From Volvox africanus (taxonomy: Eukaryota; Chlorophyta; Chlorophyceae; Chlamydomonadales; Volvocaceae): a stretch of DNA of 64,000 bases. Positions within the stretch are counted from its first letter, which is position 1; every line of letters begins with the position of its first letter. The stretch covers positions 6,098,001 through 6,162,000 of the forward strand of contig BSDZ01000079.1 in the NCBI GenBank assembly GCA_030268105.1. The letters run 5' to 3'. The translations under genes were made by a program, and so were the position numbers. Of this stretch, positions 53,662 through 64,000 are shown piece after piece. Under the pieces are notes generated by a model. It saw only the letters and a list, made by a program, of their open reading frames with translations. It was not told the origin of the DNA and made no database searches.

Positions 53662-55064
53662 TGACCAACTGACAGCACCACAACCGACAGGATGACCAGC
53701 TGACAGCACCACAACCGACACAAGGACTGACTGACAGCACCACAACCGACAGCATGACCAACTGACAGCACCACAACCGACACAAGGACTGACTGACAGC
53801 ACCACAACCGACAGCATGACCAACTGACAGCACCACAACCGACACAAGGTCTGACCGACAGCGAAACAACCGACAGGATGACCAACTGACAGCACCACAA
53901 CCGACAGGATGACCGACCGACAGCACCACAACCGACAGGATGACCAACTGACAGCACCACAACCGAAGGGATGACCGACTGACAGCACCACAACCAGCAG
54001 AAGGACTGACCGACAGCACCACAACCGACAGGATGACCAGCTGACAGCACCACAACCGACACAAGGACTGACTGACAGCACCACAACCGACAGCATGACC
54101 AACTGACAGCACCACAACCGACACAAGGACTGACTGACAGCACCACAACCGACACAAGGACTGACTGATAGCACCACAACCGACAGGATGACCAACTGAC
54201 AGCACCACAACCGACACAAGGTCTGACCGACAGCACCACAACCGACAGAAGGACTGACTGACAGCACCACAACCGACACAAGGACTGACCGACAGCACCA
54301 CAACCGACAGAAGGACTGACTGACAGCACCACAACCGACAGGATGACCAACCGGCAGCACCACAACCGACAGGATGACCAGCTGACAGCACCACGACCGA
54401 CACAAGGACTGACTGACAGCACCACAACCGACAGAAGGACTGACTGACAGCACCACAACCAAAAGGATGACCAACCGGCAGCACCACAACCGACAGGATG
54501 ACCAACTGACAGCACCACAACCGACATCATGACCAACTGACAGCACCACAACCGACACAAGGACTGACTGACACCACCACAACCGACAGGATGACCAGCT
54601 GACAGCACCACAACCGACACAAGGACTGACTGACAGCACCACAACCGACAGAAGGACAGACCGACAGCACCACAACCGACAGGATGACCAGCTGACAGCA
54701 CCACAACCGACAGCATGACCAACTGACAGCACCACAACCGACAGGATGACCAGCTGACAGCACCACAACCGACACAAGGTCTGACCGACAGCACCACAAC
54801 CGACAGAAGGACTGACTGACAGAACCACAACCAAAAGGATGACCAACCGGCAGCACCACAACCGACACAAGGTCTGACTGACAGCACCACAACCAAAAGG
54901 ATGACCAACCGGCAGCACCACAACCGACACAAGGACTGACTGACAGCAGCACAACCGACAGCATGACCAACTGACAGCACCACAACCGACAGGATGACCA
55001 ACTGACAGCACCACAACCGACAGCATGACAAGCCGACTGCATAATCGACCGACAGCACCACAAC
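53662..55064. repeat. Short 31-bp satellite array, 44 units, macro-unit 3
   Basis: 1,403 bp, the same length as 46,571-47,973. Private changes: GACTGATAGCACC near 54,168 and CATGACAAGCCGACTG at the right junction (55,025) where the other copies have CATGACCAGCCG. Confidence 0.95.
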
Positions 55065-55506
55065 ACCTCAACAACACAACGACAACCACCTCCACCACCA
55101 CGACCTCGCCCCTACTGCATCTCTCCCCCTCCCCCCATCCCTTGGTGTACCTATGACACTGCGGAATGGGCCATGCGGCTCACATCCCCAAAGAAGACGA
55201 CAAGAGGTGGTGCTTAGGGCTCATGTTATATAAATCTATACCCGCCGACTACCCCTGTTCCGTTCTGCTGTTTCCCCCCTTCTCACCTGGGCATGTGCTG
55301 CTGCGTCTCCCCTGTATTCCTACAAACAGCAAGGAAAGACAACACGAAGAACAAACACACGTTGATATGCTTCCATGCCGGGGCACAAAACATATGTTCA
55401 TGGTAATGCAATATCCCTAACAAGAACCCCCTCCAAACACGTATCAAGATTCATATCATTCCTGTACCCTAATCTCGAGCCGTCACTACTAAACCAATAC
55501 CACCAA
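55065..55506. repeat. Linker B, copy 3
   Basis: No difference seen from 47,974-48,415; TATATAAA at 55,227-55,234. Confidence 0.85.
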
Positions 55507-56556
55507 GACCGACGGGGGGACAGACCGACGGGGGCACAGACCGACGGGGGCACAGACCGACGGGGGCACAGACCGACGGGGGCACAGACCGACGGGGGCA
55601 CAGACCGACGGGGGCACAGACCGACGGGGGCACAGACCGACGGGGGCACAGACCGACGGGGGCACAGACCGACGGGGGCACAGACCGACGGGGGGACAGA
55701 CCGACGGGGGGACAGACCGACGGGGGCACAGACCGACGGGGGGACAGACCGACGGGGGAACAGACCGACGGGGGAACAGACCGACGGGGGAACAGACCGA
55801 CGGGGGAACAGACCGACGGGGGAATAGACCGACGGGGGCACAGACCGACGGGGGGACAGACCGACGGGGGCACAGACCGACGGGGGCACAGAACGACGGG
55901 GGCACAGACCGACGGGGGCACAGACCGACGGGGGCACAGACCGACGGGGGCACAGACCGACGGGGGGACAGACCGACGGGGGGACAGACCGACGGGGGGA
56001 CAGACCGACGGGGGGACAGACCGACGGGGGGACAGACCGACGGGGGGACAGACCGACGGGGGGACAGACCAACTGGGGGACAGACCAACTGGGGGACAGA
56101 CCAACTGGGGGACAGACCAACTGGGGGACAGACCAACTGGGGGACAGACCAACTGGGGGACAGACCAACTGGGGGACAGACCAACTGGGGGACAGACCAA
56201 CTGGGGGACAGACCAACTGGGGGACAGACCAACTGGGGGACAGACCAACTGGGGGACAGACCAACTGGGGGACAGACCAACTGGGGGACAGACCAACTGG
56301 GGGACAGACCAACTGGGGGACAGACCGACATAGGGACAGACCGACATAGGGACAGACCGACATAGGGACAGACCGACAGAGGGACAGACTGACAGAGGGA
56401 CAGACCGACAGAGGGACAGACCGACAGAGGGACAGACCGACAGAGGGACAGACCAACTGGGGGACAGACCAACTGGGGGACAGACCAACTGGGGGACAGA
56501 CCAACTGGGGGACAGACCGACAGAGGGACAGACCGACAGAGGGACAGACCGACAGA
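55507..56556. repeat. 16-bp G-rich satellite array, copy 3 (about 66 units)
   Basis: 1,050 bp, exactly two units shorter than copy 2. Carries AGAACGACGG (55,890). The unit CAGACTGACAGAGGG (56,396) is shared only with copy 4. Confidence 0.95.
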
Positions 56557-57205
56557 ACTCCCCCCTTCCCTTGCTCGTCTCCCTTCCCCGTCCAACTGCT
56601 CGTCTCCCTACCCCTCGTCCCCCTGTTCGTCTCCTTACCCTGTCCCCCTGTTTGTCTCCCTCCCCCCAAGCCCCTCTCCCTGTTCGTCTCCCTCCCCCCT
56701 CCCCCTGTTCGTCTCCTTACCCCGTCAACCTGTTCGTCTCCCTCCCCCCTCGCCCTGTTCGTGTCTCTCCCCCCTCCCCCTGTTCGCCTCCCTCCCCCCT
56801 CCCCCTGTTCGTCTCCCTCCCCCCTCCCCCTGTTCGTCTCCCTCCCCCCTCCCCCTGTTCGTCTCCCTCCCCCCTCCCCCTGTTCGTCTCCCTTCCCCCC
56901 TCCCCCTGATTGTCTCCCTCCCCCCTCCCCCTGTTCGTCTCCTTACCCCGTCCCCATGTTCGTCTCTCTCCCCCCTCCCCCTGTTCGTCTCCCTACCCCC
57001 TCCCCCTGTTCGTCTCCCTACCCCCTCCCCCTGTTCGTCTCCCTACCCCCTCCCCTGTTCGTCTCCCTACCCTCTTCCCTGTTCGTCTCCTTACCCCGTC
57101 CGCCTGTTCGTTTCCTTACCCTGTCCCCCTGATCGTCTCCCTACCCCCTATCCCTGATCGTCTCCTTCCCCCCTCCCCCCGTTCATCTCCCTCCCCCCTT
57201 CCCTT
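56557..57205. repeat. 25-bp C-rich pyrimidine satellite, copy 3
   Basis: 649 bp. TTCGTGTCTCTCC at about 56,758 is shared with copy 4 and not with copies 1 and 2. Confidence 0.92.
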
Positions 57206-57678
57206 GGTGGACCTATTACACTGCGGAATGGGCCATGCGGCCCACATCCCCAAAGAAGACGACAAGAGGTGGTGCTTAGGGCTTCGGTCCACACTCCCCC
57301 CAACACCCCACACGACCGTGTGCAAACCCCGCACTACGAGTAGCCCCTTGACATGCATATGTATTATGTACCTTGAAGTATTCCCGCAGATTACCCCCGT
57401 TCCAGTATGTTGTCCCCCCCCCTTTTCCTCACCTGGGCATGTGCTGCTGCGTCTCCCCTGTGTTCCTACAAACAGCATGGAAAGACAACACGAAGAACAA
57501 ACACACGTTCATATGTTTACATGCCGGGGCACAAAGCACATCAACACGGTACGGCAATATCCCTTTCAACTTGAACAAATGACCCCTCCACCACCACACG
57601 TGTTTCATATCACTCCTGCAGCCTAATCCCGGTCCCTCACCCCCCCCCACACACACAGACCCGTCACCCCTTCGCCCG
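57206..57678. repeat. Segment E, copy 3
   Basis: Same as 50,147-50,619 apart from TATTACAC (57,214), where the other copies have TATGACAC. Confidence 0.85.
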
Positions 57679-57820
57679 CCACCACCACCACCACCACAAT
57701 GACGACCACCACGACCACCACGTCGAAGAAGAAGACACAGGAGACGAAGACGACCACCACGACCACCACCACCACCACTGCGTCAGCCTCCCTGCGTCAG
57801 CCTCCCTGCGTCCATCCTCC
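57679..57820. repeat. CCA tract plus 14-bp triplicate, copy 3
   Basis: No difference seen from copies 1 and 2. Confidence 0.85.
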
Positions 57821-58880
57821 GATCCCTCCACACACCCCACACGCCTACGTGCCACTCTCCCCTCCTCACCAGAAATCCCTTCAGGCGAGGCATCAGAGCT
57901 GTGGGCTGAAGCTGCAACCACAACAGCGTTGCTACGACGGACGGAGCGGTAAATATACTACTACCACCAGAAGCCCTTTCCAAGTTAAGCCCATGGCGGC
58001 TTAAATGAGGTGAATTCCTAAAGGAGCGAGCAGAGGAACAGGGTAGCAGCAGCCCCAAGGGAAACGCACAGAGATTTGTTCATTGGATAGATTATCATAC
58101 TATTGTCATCATCATAATACTATTAGATCCTCTTTTTACATGCAGCCCGTATAGCTATGAGTCCCGCCGCCATTCTCAATCCCAGTGCGCCGCCACAACA
58201 CAACGCCACCACGTCGACCCTGTCCCTTCACGCATCACTACATCCACTGTGTCCCACTTTTACCTTGTCGACGCAGTGTAGAGACCGATTTCGCCGTCTC
58301 GTCAGAGACGTGACGCCTCTGATGCTCTCCATGGCGACGCACCAATACACGAAGCTTTTCCTGCGGCGGCAATTTAGCATTCAACGATTTTGTTAACAAT
58401 ATATAAGTAAGAATGAGGATGTCTAATGCTTGACTTACTTGTGGGTGGCACTTTGTTGCGGCGGCACAAAAGATGGCGGCGTGACAACAAAATCCTACAG
58501 TTAGTGATAAAATGTGTGCTGTATACCATTATATAAATATCTGACAATTGCAGCGAATGTGTAAAAAAACTAGTAGTGTTATGCATGTGTGCTGTTCATG
58601 AAACATGCATGCTCTGTGAGCCCACACAATCACCGAATGTATGTAGTAAGGGACAGCACAGACAGATGGTGTACAGCATATATACTCCAAATGTGTGCTA
58701 TTTGGGTTTATGGCGTGAGACCGATGGATGTCCATCATATGCGCGCCATAAGTGATGATGATTCCCTACGGTTTTGCACTCGGGAACCTACAAAATCATG
58801 GAAGGACTGCGAGACCTTCCGTTGGGTTTAGGGATTTTTATATAGTCATATATATTTATTATAGTAAATATACTATAAGG
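57821..58880. other. Spacer part 1, copy 3
   Basis: Same content as 43,673-44,732, GGGTTTAGGG at 58,824. No gene recognised. Confidence 0.7.
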
Positions 58881-59088
58881 TCATGGCGTGGTGTAGTGTT
58901 GTGGCGCGTGTGTGCATGGTTGTGCGAGGTGTGGTGTGGAGTCAGTTGAAAATTCATCCCAGCGTCGTGGGTTTGATCCTACCCGGACTCGGTCGCACAT
59001 CAGATGCTCGGCTGGTCGGCGGAAGTGGGATAGGTTCTGGGCGACATGGGATGATGAGAGGAAGGAGATGTGCCTTTTGCCCAGTCCC
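58881..59088 (+). mobile_element. Possible SINE-like polymerase III element, copy 3
   Basis: A-box-like TGGTGTAGTGT at 58,889-58,899 and B-box-like GGTTTGATCC at 58,970-58,979, unchanged from copies 1 and 2. Confidence 0.3.
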
Positions 59089-59117
59089 AGTGCCAGTGTC
59101 GGGCCGCAGCCGGCCGA

Positions 59118-59154
59118 GGGGGCGGGGGCGGGGGCGGGGGCCGGGGGGAAGGGG
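59118..59154 (+). other. G-quadruplex motif, copy 3
   Basis: Same G5-C arrangement as the other copies. Confidence 0.8.
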
Positions 59155-59203
59155 AGACCAAGCTCCGAAACCAAGCTCCGAACCCCTCATCGTACGAACA
59201 CAC

Positions 59204-59227
59204 GTACACAGGTGTCTACCTGTGTAC
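59204..59227. other. Perfect 10-bp hairpin, copy 3
   Basis: GTACACAGGT/ACCTGTGTAC, loop GTCT. Confidence 0.8.
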
Positions 59228-59275
59228 CCACTAACCCACTAAGGTTCACTCCCCCACCCCCCCTCCGCGGGGGGC

Positions 59276-59309
59276 CCGGGGGCCGGCCAGGCCCCCGGAA
59301 AATTTTTTT
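59276..59309 (+). terminator. GC-rich hairpin with T7 run, copy 3
   Basis: Same stem and T-run as at 45,128. Confidence 0.4.
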
Positions 59310-59901
59310 CTCACTCTTTTTCGGGCGACTTCTCACTCAATTTTTTACCTTAGTTTATTTTCCTGGCCTTGCCTTTGCTTGCCTTGCCTTTGCTTGATAG
59401 GGTTTGGACGATTGGACGAGACAGAAATTGGACAGAAGACACGCCTGCTGTATTATTATATATATATCCTGTGCTAGGCTATATCTCTCTTCTCCTTCTC
59501 CCTTTGGGGGCTATATCTCTCATATTTTGATCATTTTTTTAAGCTCTGCTGACCTCTGTGATCCAACAATGACAGACACTGTGTCCAACAATGACACACG
59601 CTTTTGTGGTCTCTTTTGTGGACTCTTTACAGTAGAGTAGAGGCACAGGGTATAGATAGATAAACTTCACACACAAAATTTACACTAATACTATACAATA
59701 CTCTACACAACAGACTACAAGGGGCTCTCCTGTAATGGGACGGATCATATCATCATAGGGTTAATACATGACAACAGAGCATCATCCACAGCACACACCC
59801 ATCATCATATGCTCTACCCAGAGCATATCATATGCTCTACCCTTCACATACCCCTTCACATACCACATCTGTGCTCTGCATCTGTGCTACACCACAACAC
59901 A

Positions 59902-59902
<1 letters not shown>
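59310..59902. other. Spacer part 2, copy 3
   Basis: Same short duplications as 45,162-45,754; nothing gene-like. Confidence 0.7.

Positions 59903-59954
<52 letters not shown>
59903..59954. repeat. (CA)13(TA)13 microsatellite, copy 3
   Basis: One CA fewer and two TA more than copy 2. Confidence 0.95.
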
Positions 59955-60646
59955 CAGTCATATATATGTGTGTGTCTCTCACCACCACAGTCACATATAG
60001 TGTGCCTCGTCATAGTCACATAGTGTGCCCCCTCTGCTGTGCTCATACATACATTTTATACACACATGTCCACACCCTCCTCCGCCCTCTCCACATAAAA
60101 TACACATATGCATATGCATAAATTAGGATATGTGTATGTGTGCACACATACAGGTTTATACACATCATATGCTATATATGCTTTTATATATATTATGCTT
60201 GTGTGTCTGATGTCCTACACGTCACACGTCCTATGCCACACGCCCTCTCCTTCCCCTCCTTTTCTCCTCTTCTGCTCCTCTTCTGCCGCAGTGTGCGGCC
60301 CACGAACACACACCCGCAAACACACACACACACACACCCTCAACGAATACACTCTCACCCACACACATACACTCGTGCAGCCACCTAATATGCAGCCACC
60401 CATATTGCAACCCTAAAACGCTCCGCCTCCACAACAAAATCTTGTAGTATGCAACAATATATAACATATCAATGGGTCATATGTAGGCCATGCCGTTATC
60501 CATATGTTGTGTACACCTGCGCAGCCATATATGCATTTGTATATTATATTATATTCATATATATACATCTCAGCAGAAATAAAAGAGGGCTATATTATTA
60601 CTTTAAACAGAGAAGGCACAGAAGCGGAAGAGCAAGCAAACCCTAA
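59955..60646. other. Spacer part 3, copy 3
   Basis: Same as 45,803-46,494. No gene recognised. Confidence 0.65.
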
Positions 60647-60722
60647 GCACTAGCACTAGCACAAGCACTAGCACAAAACACATGACACATGGCACATGGC
60701 ACATGGCACAAGGGACAACCCA
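60647..60722. repeat. GCACTA/ACATGGC lead-in repeats, copy 3
   Basis: Same as 46,495-46,570. Confidence 0.85.
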
Positions 60723-62125
60723 TGACCAACTGACAGCACCACAACCGACAGGATGACCAGCTGACAGCACCACAACCGACACAAGGACTGACTGACAGCA
60801 CCACAACCGACAGCATGACCAACTGACAGCACCACAACCGACACAAGGACTGACTGACAGCACCACAACCGACAGCATGACCAACTGACAGCACCACAAC
60901 CGACACAAGGTCTGACCGACAGCGAAACAACCGACAGGATGACCAACTGACAGCACCACAACCGACAGGATGACCGACCGACAGCACCACAACCGACAGG
61001 ATGACCAACTGACAGCACCACAACCGAAGGGATGACCGACTGACAGCACCACAACCAGCAGAAGGACTGACCGACAGCACCACAACCGACAGGATGACCA
61101 GCTGACAGCACCACAACCGACACAAGGACTGACTGACAGCACCACAACCGACAGCATGACCAACTGACAGCACCACAACCGACACAAGGACTGACTGACA
61201 GCACCACAACCGACACAAGGACTGACTGACAGCACCACAACCGACAGGATGACCAACTGACAGCACCACAACCGACACAAGGTCTGACCGACAGCACCAC
61301 AACCGACAGAAGGACTGACTGACAGCACCACAACCGACACAAGGACTGACCGACAGCACCACAACCGACAGAAGGACTGACTGACAGCACCACAACCGAC
61401 AGGATGACCAACCGGCAGCACCACAACCGACAGGATGACCAGCTGACAGCACCACGACCGACACAAGGACTGACTGACAGCACCACAACCGACAGAAGGA
61501 CTGACTGACAGCACCACAACCAAAAGGATGACCAACCGGCAGCACCACAACCGACAGGATGACCAACTGACAGCACCACAACCGACATCATGACCAACTG
61601 ACAGCACCACAACCGACACAAGGACTGACTGACACCACCACAACCGACAGGATGACCAGCTGACAGCACCACAACCGACACAAGGACTGACTGACAGCAC
61701 CACAACCGACAGAAGGACAGACCGACAGCACCACAACCGACAGGATGACCAGCTGACAGCACCACAACCGACAGCATGACCAACTGACAGCACCACAACC
61801 GACAGGATGACCAGCTGACAGCACCACAACCGACACAAGGTCTGACCGACAGCACCACAACCGACAGAAGGACTGACTGACAGAACCACAACCAAAAGGA
61901 TGACCAACCGGCAGCACCACAACCGACACAAGGTCTGACTGACAGCACCACAACCAAAAGGATGACCAACCGGCAGCACCACAACCGACACAAGGACTGA
62001 CTGACAGCAGCACAACCGACAGCATGACCAACTGACAGCACCACAACCGACAGGATGACCAACTGACAGCACCACAACCGACAGCATGACCAGCCGACTG
62101 CATAATCGACCGACAGCACCACAAC
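60723..62125. repeat. Short 31-bp satellite array, 44 units, macro-unit 4
   Basis: 1,403 bp. It lacks the two private changes of the 53,662 array and resembles the 46,571 array. It opens a macro-unit that is cut by the window end. Confidence 0.95.
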
Positions 62126-62567
62126 ACCTCAACAACACAACGACAACCACCTCCACCACCACGACCTCGCCCCTACTGCATCTCTCCCCCTCCCCCCATC
62201 CCTTGGTGTACCTATGACACTGCGGAATGGGCCATGCGGCTCACATCCCCAAAGAAGACGACAAGAGGTGGTGCTTAGGGCTCATGTTATATAAATCTAT
62301 ACCCGCCGACTACCCCTGTTCCGTTCTGCTGTTTCCCCCCTTCTCACCTGGGCATGTGCTGCTGCGTCTCCCCTGTATTCCTACAAACAGCAAGGAAAGA
62401 CAACACGAAGAACAAACACACGTTGATATGCTTCCATGCCGGGGCACAAAACATATGTTCATGGTAATGCAATATCCCTAACAAGAACCCCCTCCAAACA
62501 CGTATCAAGATTCATATCATTCCTGTACCCTAATCTCGAGCCGTCACTACTAAACCAATACCACCAA
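62126..62567. repeat. Linker B, copy 4
   Basis: No difference seen from copies 2 and 3; TATATAAA at 62,288-62,295. Confidence 0.85.
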
Positions 62568-63633
62568 GACCGACGGGGGGACAGACCGACGGGGGCACAG
62601 ACCGACGGGGGCACAGACCGACGGGGGCACAGACCGACGGGGGCACAGACCGACGGGGGCACAGACCGACGGGGGCACAGACCGACGGGGGCACAGACCG
62701 ACGGGGGCACAGACCGACGGGGGCACAGACCGACGGGGGCACAGACCGACGGGGGGACAGACCGACGGGGGGACAGACCGACGGGGGCACAGACCGACGG
62801 GGGGACAGACCGACGGGGGAACAGACCGACGGGGGAACAGACCGACGGGGGAACAGACCGACGGGGGAACAGACCGACGGGGGAATAGACCGACGGGGGC
62901 ACAGACCGACGGGGGGACAGACCGACGGGGGCACAGACCGACGGGGGCACAGAACGACGGGGGCACAGACCGACGGGGGCACAGACCGACGGGGGAATAG
63001 ACCGACGGGGGCACAGACCGACGGGGGCACAGACCGACGGGGGGACAGACCGACGGGGGGACAGACCGACGGGGGGACAGACCGACGGGGGGACAGACCG
63101 ACGGGGGGACAGACCGACGGGGGGACAGACCGACGGGGGGACAGACCAACTGGGGGACAGACCAACTGGGGGACAGACCAACTGGGGGACAGACCAACTG
63201 GGGGACAGACCAACTGGGGGACAGACCAACTGGGGGACAGACCAACTGGGGGACAGACCAACTGGGGGACAGACCAACTGGGGGACAGACCAACTGGGGG
63301 ACAGACCAACTGGGGGACAGACCAACTGGGGGACAGACCAACTGGGGGACAGACCAACTGGGGGACAGACCAACTGGGGGACAGACCAACTGGGGGACAG
63401 ACCGACATAGGGACAGACCGACATAGGGACAGACCGACATAGGGACAGACCGACAGAGGGACAGACTGACAGAGGGACAGACCGACAGAGGGACAGACCG
63501 ACAGAGGGACAGACCGACAGAGGGACAGACCAACTGGGGGACAGACCAACTGGGGGACAGACCAACTGGGGGACAGACCAACTGGGGGACAGACCGACAG
63601 AGGGACAGACCGACAGAGGGACAGACCGACAGA
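62568..63633. repeat. 16-bp G-rich satellite array, copy 4 (about 67 units)
   Basis: 1,066 bp, exactly one unit longer than copy 3 and one shorter than copy 2. It carries a second GGGAATAG unit near 62,994 that the other copies lack, and the CAGACTGACAGAGGG unit shared with copy 3. Confidence 0.95.
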
Positions 63634-64000
63634 ACTCCCCCCTTCCCTTGCTCGTCTCCCTTCCCCGTCCAACTGCTCGTCTCCCTACCCCTCGTCCCCC
63701 TGTTCGTCTCCTTACCCTGTCCCCCTGTTTGTCTCCCTCCCCCCAAGCCCCTCTCCCTGTTCGTCTCCCTCCCCCCTCCCCCTGTTCGTCTCCTTACCCC
63801 GTCAACCTGTTCGTCTCCCTCCCCCCTCGCCCTGTTCGTGTCTCTCCCCCCTCCCCCTGTTCGCCTCCCTCCCCCCTCCCCCTGTTCGTCTCCCTCCCCC
63901 CTCCCCCTGTTCGTCTCCCTCCCCCCTCCCCCTGTTCGTCTCCTTACCCCCTCCCCCTGTTCGTCTCCCTTCCCCCCTCCCCCTGATTGTCTCCCTCCCC
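63634..64000. repeat. 25-bp C-rich pyrimidine satellite, copy 4, cut by window end
   Basis: The first 367 bp of the array. It shares TTCGTGTCTCTCC (63,836) with copy 3. One unit reads CGTCTCCTTACCCCC near 63,936 where copies 2 and 3 have CGTCTCCCTCCCCCC. The rest lies outside the window. Confidence 0.9.

Larger units (their letters stand above)
53662..60722. repeat. Complete macro-unit of 7,061 bp
   Basis: Same block order as 46,571-53,661. It differs by a 16-bp array two units shorter, (CA)13(TA)13, and single-base changes such as ACCTATTACAC for ACCTATGACAC near 57,216. That change removes a stop and joins two open frames. Confidence 0.93.

Noticed and set aside
40583..64000. rDNA intergenic spacer with tandem rDNA units
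   Set aside because: A unit of about 7.06-7.09 kb would have to include rRNA genes, and none of the blocks resembles 18S, 5.8S, 28S or 5S rRNA.

Overview
This window is non-coding, repeat-dominated eukaryotic nuclear DNA, most likely subtelomeric or other heterochromatic satellite. The signs are very long minisatellites, CA/TA and CCA microsatellites, a SINE-like polymerase III box pair and scattered TTTAGGG-like heptamers. There are no bacterial operons, ribosome binding sites or recognisable protein families. The species cannot be told from the sequence. No protein-coding gene, rRNA or tRNA can be supported; the very long open frames on the minus strand come from repeats that contain no stop codon.

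Layout. Bases 1-40,610 are one array of a 31-bp satellite: 1,309 units end at 40,582, followed by a short remnant. The array has a higher-order structure, with blocks of about 177-203 units (about 5.5-6.3 kb) that recur, often nearly back to back. From 40,611 to the end there is a macro-unit of about 7.06-7.09 kb in tandem. Each macro-unit contains, in order: a short 31-bp array (44 units, about 1.4 kb); linker B (about 450 bp); a 16-bp G-rich array (about 1.05-1.34 kb); a 25-bp C-rich pyrimidine array (649 bp); segment E, a diverged direct copy of B; a CCA-rich tract; and a spacer of about 2.9 kb. The spacer holds a SINE-like element, a G-quadruplex motif, two perfect hairpins and a CA/TA microsatellite. 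Complete 7-kb units are 46,571-53,661 and 53,662-60,722. A third unit is cut by the window end. The unit at the left edge has the giant 31-bp array in the place where the others have 44 units.

How the parts relate. The giant array and the short arrays end in the same junction sequence, so the 40-kb array is best read as one macro-unit whose 31-bp block has expanded at least 29-fold. The 16-bp and 31-bp families share the cores GACAG..ACCAACT and ACCGACAG, so they probably have a common origin. B and E are direct repeats that enclose the 16-bp and 25-bp arrays, and both are preceded by C-rich tract. The 16-bp array puts G-runs on the plus strand and the adjacent 25-bp array puts them on the minus strand, so G-richness switches strand at one sharp point in every unit.

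All unit counts, offsets and homologies were read by eye. No alignment or database search was run.
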